Positions 36,933 to 46,100 of a stretch of 60,885 nucleotides of DNA are shown in pieces (the first letter of the stretch is position 1; every line of letters starts with the position of its first letter). The notes beneath the pieces were generated by a model, which worked only from the letters and a program-made list of their open reading frames with translations, had not been told where the DNA came from and did not search any database. The position numbers were made by a program, and so were the translations under genes. Source of the DNA: Phoronis australis (Eukaryota; Phoronida; Phoronidae); contig NMRA01000491.1 of the NCBI GenBank assembly GCA_002633005.1, forward strand, positions 145,924-206,808, read 5' to 3'.

Positions 36933-37169
36933 CTAGCTCATGTTGATGTCATCGTCCAGATGATTGACAGGTGATGACAGCATGGGGTCTGCTGTGATTG
37001 GTGAGTCCTCATACAGAATGTCTTCGAGAGTCCGCATGTGCATTTGCGCTGGCGACTCCTGCTTGACTGTGACCTGGGTCTGGGTCATCTGAGGGTTGAC
37101 AGGGGTCAGCAGACTCTGGCTGGTAGGGGGTGTGTTAATACCGTTAGCTTTCATCATCATTTCAAGTTG
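36933..37169 (-). CDS. MITF: MITF last coding exon
   Basis: Starts after TTTGCTATTTCAG, phase 0. It encodes the end of the zipper ([10 protein letters not shown]), a VTVKQESP motif of SUMO type and the conserved MRTLEDIL segment, and ends DDDINMS then a stop. Confidence 0.95.
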   Translation of the reverse strand, partial: QLEMMMKANGINTPPTSQSLLTPVNPQMTQTQVTVKQESPAQMHMRTLEDILYEDSPITADPMLSSPVNHLDDDINMS

Positions 37170-40100
37170 CTGAAATAGCAAAGAAACAAGGGTAAACATT
37201 TAAGAAACCACGAAAGCCAACTCGGTGTCCAATGAACCACCAAATGGTTCTCAAAACCACTAAAATACAGACCAATGACATCCACCCCTTGACACATGAA
37301 ATCTGAAATTTTACTCCAAGTGTACTGCAAAACAAGTCAAATAACAAGTCGAATCTTGAGTAAAGTCTAGTGGCCTCATGACCAGGAGTTTTAGACTACA
37401 GAAGAACTTAACACTAGAAATATCAGAAACTATGTAAACAAAAAAAGTTCTACAGAAAAGTACTTTCAGTGTCAGGGAATGTTGAAGAATAAAAAGACGA
37501 ACTTTCCAAGTTAGAAGGCCTTAAATATGTCGTGCAAATTACAAAGATAATACACACGTAAAAACCTATTTTTGCAAGTATAAGCTTCACTGAATATCAT
37601 ATATGTTCCAGAAAATTCAGCTTTACATCTGGAGGCGGGAGGGAGTGTTGTATACCTGGAGCCTCAGCATCATCATTCTGTTGGTGTTCTCCAAAGCACG
37701 GTGTTTGTCCTCCATTTGACGCATGCGATCTTGGTCTTTACGAAGTTTTCTAATGTAGTCCACCGACGCCTTCAAGATGGTACCCTTGTTCTGCCGGAAA
37801 TCCCTGAAGAATGCAACACGTTACTTACACTCACTTCACCGTGCGTCGGCCATGTTTAGCGGCTACTCATAACTTATTTTCATTTTCCCTTAGTTTTCCA
37901 TCATAAAATATTCACATTCCATCAGTTATTTTTGCTACAAGAAGTAGACAAATGTGCAATATCATAAAATTCTTAAACCGGCGTGGAAATGTATATCGCT
38001 AACATTTTAAGTTGGGTGAGCACGCCACCTGTGGTAACATCACGTGACCTAATGAATATAAGTGTGGAAAGATCTCTGCCCAAACCGTAGACAAATGGTA
38101 ATTTTCAGCAACCAGTGTAATCAGCCACAACTGAACGCATGATCCTCACTTCCAAAATCAACAGAGAATTTTAATGCACAAATTGTCCAAGAGTTTCCAA
38201 ACATGAAAAATATTTTTTCCATGTTATCCAAGATGAGTGGAGCCAACACCAATCCACTTTTATTTTCACACAGTGTTTCCCAGACCTCCATGTTTCTTGA
38301 AATTGCTAATCTCCTTTTTTCCTTTCTCAGTTGGACCAGAATTGCTTGGAATTGAAGCTAAACAGGATCTTACAGGTTTTCACAAAAAACGTTTTTTTTT
38401 TCCAAAACACGTTGTTGTCATGGACAGTTGAATGGCAATGTTTTAGATTTTTCTAGGGCCATTGATTAAACTTTTCTATGATTATTGTTGGAGAAAGCAA
38501 GATCACATGGCCATGGGGATTTTTTGAAATCTGATCAAAGATCATGATTTGTTTAGATGAAAAAAAAATGACTTTGAACTTAAACACTGCATTACTTAGC
38601 CAAGTGAAGACTCATCACGTTCATCACCAGGTGGCTCTGATCATCGTTTGCATCATTCTCACACAACTACATTATTGATATGCCGACAGATAGTAAACAA
38701 TAAGCAAAAAAACACAAACTGTTCAAACTTTCAATCCACTTTAAGTCTCTCCATAACAAATACACACAAGATTGAGAAAAATGAATTAAAAATTCCTTTT
38801 TCAATATTCTTTCAAAACAACGGTGTTTATATTCAAGCACTAAGAACGGTTAAAAACCACAGGAAGACAACACTATTGTTACAATTTCTGATTAACTTCA
38901 ATGCAAAATTTTAAAATATTAGCACCCCCCGAAATATTAGTGTTTGAGCCTGGGTCTCCCAAGCAATAGTTTGGTGCTCAAACTACTGAGCCGCGCTATC
39001 TCCTCTATACAAGATCACGACTACAAAATCAATACATCAATAACTTTGAGCGGATACGTACGGGTCATTAGTCTTAGGCAGGAGAGTTCCCAGTTCTTTA
39101 ATTCGGTCATTTATGTTGAATCTTCGCCGTCTTTCAACTGAAACAAAAGAAGGCATTGGTAGTACAAAACTGATGAAAATTTTCCCAACACAACCACAAC
39201 CTCAAATATGTTCAAGTTTCAGATTTATTAATTTTACACACTAACAAAGCATGAATTTTCATAATCAAACTTGTATGCAGGTCATTAATAACACAATCCC
39301 AAAATATCAGGGTACTGTCAGAGGAAATAGTTTTAAATGCAGAACTGCAGGCAGTTAAAGTAACAAAATAATATATTCAATGCCACCACTGGTTCATTGG
39401 GGCTAACAGTGTACATAAGCCCGCGTTTGTTTGGGACCAAACCTGTGTATGTGAAGCTTCAGTGATATTCAGAATTAGGCATATTTGGCTACATGCGAAA
39501 CGTTTGAGCAAGAACCAAAGAGAGATTTAAGATAAAATGCGAGTGGAAGTTCAACATTAACTATTTAATACATGAAAAGTACAGAAAACAGACAAAAATC
39601 CCATAGAAAATACACGAATTACGACAGGCAGATGTACATCTGCACCAGTAAGACAGTGAAGGTTCATACGCAAGAGCCTACGCGCGTAAAAAAATATTTT
39701 TGAAAACACTATTTTGGATACAGGAACATGGCCTGAACTGAACATATACAGTGCTTATTTGTCGTGGACAACTCGACATATGGCACTGTCAGAACAAATT
39801 GACGAATAACTTTCGCACCATCTCCAATGAAATAGTTGAATAAATTGCAGTTCATCAGAGGAACCATTTAACGATCTGCAGTTGAGCAACATCAAAAACA
39901 CCAGCATGGAATACAGGTGTACATGACACAAAAGATACGCCAGGACAGTGGTAATGCACAGTCTTAGTCAAATCAAGTGCACTGAAATCTCATTCTCAGT
40001 GTGGGCACATTTAGCTTTAGTGACACTGATCAAAGTGACTGATGGTCACATCAGTATCCTCTATTAATATACACTGTCTTCATTTTAGCTACGGTAGCTG

Positions 40101-43100
40101 TCTAAAGTATACAAATGCACGGTCATATGAAAAATCAGTCCACAAAGGTTTTGTCTGCTATTTCGAGAACCTGAAAAAAGTGTTTTTAAGTTAAATTTAT
40201 CTCAATAGTCGGCTTATTTTATGATACGATTTCACTAATCTGATGACTATTTAACAAGCATGGTTTAAGCTACTTTTGAGATAAGAGAAAATATTACTTC
40301 CTCCAAATCTGAATTTTGATGGCAATAATTTATAAAATCAGACTGCTGGTAGATGCGTTCTTAATGCAGACTGCACACCAAAAGTATTTTGTCAAAATGA
40401 CCATTTCCCTGTAATGACAGCAAATTCTTATACATGAAACCTGACTAGCAGTGACCCATCATTTTGGCAAAATCTTATCTACAAAGTATCATTTTCACTT
40501 TGTTAGCTTTCCCGTGCAGTGCTCATCATTTCGCGTCACAATGGACGGCTGCTACGACAGTCAATATTCATTTGTTCATTTGTTCACTTCCTTTAAACTG
40601 GAAATTGCAAGTCATCATATCCGATGGCGGGTATTGCAGATGGTAATGCATATTTATGAAAAGGAAGACGATTCATAAATTAAATTTTCACACTTCCCAA
40701 AAACCTTAAAATGAAAGATTGCTCAGCACAAAGAGAACGTTTTACCCCAAATGCACATCCTGACAGACACAACCAGCTCACACAAGTATTATTGGGATCA
40801 CATCCTGACAGACACAACCATCTCACACAAGTATTATTGGGATCACATCCTGACAGACACAACCATCTCACACAAGTATTATTGGGATCACATCCTGACA
40901 GACACAACCAGCTCACACAAGTATTATTGGGATCTTCACCTATATGAGACTATCACACTACCACATTTATTTTGAAGATTTAGCTTAACACACGCCTCGT
41001 AAATGTACAACTCACTCATGTTATGACTGTCTTTCTTTTGTCTGTCTTTGGCCCACATCCTCATCTCTTCTTCACTCACGAACGGCGACGGCTCAGGTTT
41101 GACGGTAAGGTTGGCTGGGCAAGAGGTGGAGCTGTTGGTTGGGGTGGTGCTGCCGTCGAATACTCGCATGTGACTGTTACCGTTGTGGGGAAGCTGAAGA
41201 ATGAGACAGGGCTATAATGTATACGAGGTGATATTAGCGAAGGCACATAGTACACGCATACTGTGGGGGAGAGGGATGAGGGATACAGGTTAATATTACC
41301 TCCAGCATGACTAGGGTTACAGCGGCTCATTATGTTCTGACATGGATACCATAGCAACCGCCAGTGAATATCAATCAGAGCATAAGAATGTATGGACTCC
41401 ACTGTAAAGATGTTAGGAAACAATGCAAGTTGAAACACTGATGGGCATGCCTGATATCAAGCTACAAATAACAATGACCTTTGACACAGGTCAGAATATA
41501 GAGGGCTAAACAGGAACAACTCAGTTTATTCTGAAAACCTGTCAGGGTTCAGGGACAGGGGGCATCATTTTATGTTTTGACAGCCTCACACAGTGTCTTG
41601 GAGACCATGTTTGACTGTTGCAATTGTCTGCTCAGACAAGAATAATTTACCTACTTCCAGCATAATGTAATATAATTGCTCGAGAGCTTGATGACTTATT
41701 CCAGGCAACTGACTACCTCATCCACCAATGGTCTCATTTCATCAAATATCTAATTTTCAAATCCTTGATGATCACAGAAAAGAATTATATGAATGAAAAT
41801 AATGTCCTGCAGACGATCCAATTCACACGATTATATATTTTCATAACCCTAATACTTCACGGTCATGCAGAATAAAGTAACTTACAGACTAGCAAATTCT
41901 GTTTCAGTAAATTACCACATGCAATGATGAGTCTGGGATCTTAGCATAAGAATTTGTCTTCTACAATGAAGATCGTCTTCAGCACCTTGTGAAAAGTGCA
42001 CAACGAAACGAAACGGTTTCCGTTCCAAGATAAGAACTAATATCCAAATGTCATGCCATGATTACAGGTTCCAGGTCAGTTCATACGTAAAAACTGCCTA
42101 ACAAAAGGAGCAAGGTCGACAGATGAACAGATGTCAACCCGTACCAGCGCCCTTAGCTACAACTGACACAGCTGAATATGGAAGCCCTAACCACCATTTA
42201 CATGTAGGCTGAACTAAATTGAAACACCTGGAGTTTCAGTAATTAACTTTCATCTGGGAGAGTATAAAGTCAAGTCATATAAACGCTTTTTTAAATGAAA
42301 ACAAAATGGCTGCCACATCCGCCATCTTGGATCCGATTGTGACGTAAAACAACAGGCTTCCAGTGCTTCCAAAACTACGTGTTATGAGTAAATTTGTGAT
42401 GATTGGACGAAAATTGCAACCTGTATCGTGCGAACAAAAAAAAAACCTTAGTGACAGAGCAACATACTTGGCGAAATTTATTTCACCAAGTAAAAACAAT
42501 AATTATTAGCACAGCCTCAGAAATCGCTTTCGCATTATTGGCAGATTTTCATTCACTCCTTTGCACATATTCACTAGTAAGACAAAGCTCAAAGGAGTGA
42601 GACACTTCAAGTGTATTGACTGCCAATAAAGCCAGGATTTGAACCAGAGTCTCCCAAATGTCAGCATAGTGCTCTAACCACTGTGACACACTGCCTTCAC
42701 ATAAACACTTACTTTGTCATTTTTAAAAACTTAGATAAACACCCAAAGGCTCAATCCAAAAAGTGTAAATAAAAGACAATATCTGGAAGACAAAAAATCT
42801 TACTTTGCATAGGGAAATCCTGAAGATAACAATTCTCCTCAGAACGAATAAAATCGATCAGAAATTATCAATAGCCCAACTGTGTTCGTAACAGGTGTGC
42901 GTATCAATGAATATTACCTGTGCTCATCGAGGGGGTAAATTTTGTTATCAAAAATATTATGATCAGTAAATAAGGCCATTTTTCATCGGTCTCCCTCAGC
43001 CGAATGTCTATAGACTGAAGAATTAAATTATTTGCAATTACCAGTGACTATTTCAACTCATATGAAAGTACTGATAAGAATGTGAAACATACTGACAGCA

Positions 43101-46100
43101 GGTAGCACAAGCCACAGTCACAGGTCACCGAACACAGGGAGACTTCAACAGACAAGGATGTCATCATCGAATATTCATGTACAAAACAATTTGAAACATT
43201 ACATGTTTTCACCACGCAATGCGCAGAGTGACAGTAATACCATCTACATTAAGGCAGAGTGAATCACAGAGTCGCAATCTGACAGAATCTTCACTTAAGG
43301 AGCACAGTTGGAAAAATGTTTTCTAACACTTTGAGATCCTATCCCTCACATTGAAATACAATAAGAATAATTTAATTAAGAAAATGAAACTGAATGGCAC
43401 CTAAAATTACAGATTCTGAAATGCTTTCACAAAAAAGCTATACACTCCTTAGAAATTTTTAATCTTTTTACACCTTTTCCCGACAAGATTCAGATAAGAA
43501 ATTTGAGAAGAAACCTTTGGAACAAGATTGCAAATAAAACTAACAGAGTTACCTATTAAAATTATTCAACATTTTCCTGCATTTCAGACTAGTGTAGATA
43601 CACTAGCCATAGTTATTGTAATCCCAATCTACAGTAAATGTTTCGCTATGTGTACATACGGCCTGCGACCAGCATTCTCATGGCTAAGTACTGACATACA
43701 CATAGTTAACTTCAACNGTAAATATAAGACAATATCTGGAAGAAAAAATCTTACTTTGTATTGGGAAATCCTGAAGACAGCAATTCTTCTCAGAAAGAAT
43801 AAAATCGATCAGAAATTATCAATAACCCAACTGTGTTCGTAACAGGTGTACATATCAATGAATATTATCGGTGCTCATCGAGGGGGTAAATTTTGTTATC
43901 AAAAATATTATGATCAGTAAATAAGGCCATTTCTCATCGCTCTCCCTGGGCCGAATGTCTATAGACTGAAGAATTAAATTATTTGCAATTACCAGTGTCT
44001 TTTTCAACCCATTTGAAAGTGCTGATAAAAATGTGAAACAGATACTGACAGCAAGTAGCACAAGCCACAGTTACAGGTCACCGAACACAGGGAGACTTCA
44101 ACAGACAAGGATGTCATCATCGAATATTCATGTACAAAACAATTTGAAACATTACATGTTTTCACCACGCAATGCGCAGAGTGTCAGTAATATCATCTAT
44201 ATTAAGGCAGAATGAATCACAGAGTCGCAATCTGACGGAATCTTCACTTAAGGAGCACAGTTGGAAAAATGTTTTCTAACACTTTGAGATCCTATCCCTC
44301 ACATTGAAATACAATAAGAATAATTTAATTAAGAAAATGAAACTGAATGGCACCTAAAATTACAGATTCTGAAATGCTTTCACAAAAAAGCTATACTCTC
44401 CTTAGAAATTTTTAATCTTTTTAAACCTTTTCCCGACAAGATTCAGATAAGAAATTTGAGAAGAAACCTTTGGAACAAGATTGCAAATAAAACTAACAGA
44501 GTTACCTATTAAAATTATTGAAGATTTTCCTGCATTTCAGAATAGTGTAGATACACTAGCCACAGTTATTATAATCCCAACCTACAGTAAATGTTTCACT
44601 ATGTGTACCTACGACCTGCGACCAGCATTCTCATGGCTAAGTACTGACATACACATAGTTAACTTCAACACCGTGAGATCAAGGGCACATTTCCACAGAA
44701 ATAAGTTTGCTTTTTTTCCAAAAATTTGTCGAGCTACTTTTTCCTCTAAAATTAGTTGATCTCCTGAGCATTTAATGAATAATACTTCAGTTCCATTGTC
44801 TCAAATCTTTAGCAGTAGTGACACTTAAGTGGAAACATTTCTAAATATCACACGAATTGTAATCAAATAACTTAAAAAATGTGTAAAATCTGTCTCTTGT
44901 TAACTGCAGTGGTCTTCCTGTTCAACTGTCTGATAATTACAGAACATTGCAGTACATGTAAGCTTAGCTTATATCACCAGCATCTTGAAAAACATTCAAA
45001 GGTTGAAGCCAAAAAAATCTAAACAGAAGTGGTTCTTGCATGCAGAGTAGTATGGCTGAGTCAAAAGCAAAATCTAATCAAATCCTCGACTAGAGAAAAA
45101 CTTGCCATTCTAACGGACACATTTTACCAAATTTCATAAGTCCAATGCAAGAACAGTGACGAATTACTCATACAAGTCTTAAAGTGACAAATTTTTAATT
45201 TGTTTTCAAGACTTTTAAACTCAGACACAAACCATTATTGTGACCTCTGACACGACTACCACTAATAGTGTGCTCACATGTGACCTTTGACCTCACAGCT
45301 TTGAACGGAGTGCTCACAGGGTTAGGCAAGTAGAAATGAGACAAAGTAATATCAGAAAAAAGAATAAGAACAGAAGGTTGGTTCATGACGTCAAAAGTTG
45401 ACCTATGTCAAATATGGCAAGGATCTTTAACACTGGTTTGGACCACTGACCTGGTGAAGGTCCCTAAATGTGGCGAAAGGTGTGTAGCCTAAACCTAATC
45501 CCAAGCCCTGCGCTGCCTGCATGGAGTTACAGCCTTGTGTCAGCTTACAGTCTTGTAAACAAAGTAAGATATCAGTACTCACCGTCTGTGACATTTGTGA
45601 GAAAGTTGGCTCAATCATCTGCAGGTCGCTGTCGATCTTAGAGGGGTCAACACTCTCCAGTGTGATAAAGTCAGTCAAGAAATCATCCGTCTGAAGACAA
45701 AACAATGTTACGGTTAACGAGGACTACTGAGGGGAGATACCCACAAAACGCTGCCACTTGTTGGAGATGAATAATCACTAATTTACTCACAACTCATCTG
45801 ACAGTGCAGGTTCTCCAATGTGTTCACCACCATCAGCCAACAGGGACACTGATGCACCAGCCAAGATTAGTTGATAATGCTGAGACTATCAACAGGATTT
45901 ACGTACAAACTCAGTTATCACTCGCTCATCTTATACTGTTACTGCACCGTATTGTTTCACTATCACATAATCCAAGGGCATTATCAACTTTTCACATTTA
46001 AAATACAAAGACCATTGGAATTATTCAATAACGAAATGACAATTCTTGCAAATAGATCTCCATGCGAGTACTCAGAATACCATAAATCACCAAAACATCC

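Noticed and set aside
40754-40934. CRISPR-like direct repeats here and at 47773
   Set aside because: Units follow each other with no unique spacers, and the DNA is animal nuclear; these are minisatellites.
42628-42697. Functional tRNA gene
   Set aside because: A and B boxes are present, but the acceptor and anticodon arms do not pair properly; a SINE head fits better.
43528-43842. 104-codon frame crossing the N, and its twin at 44481
   Set aside because: Both are the duplicated 953-bp intron segment translated; the N lies inside the frame and nothing resembles a known protein.
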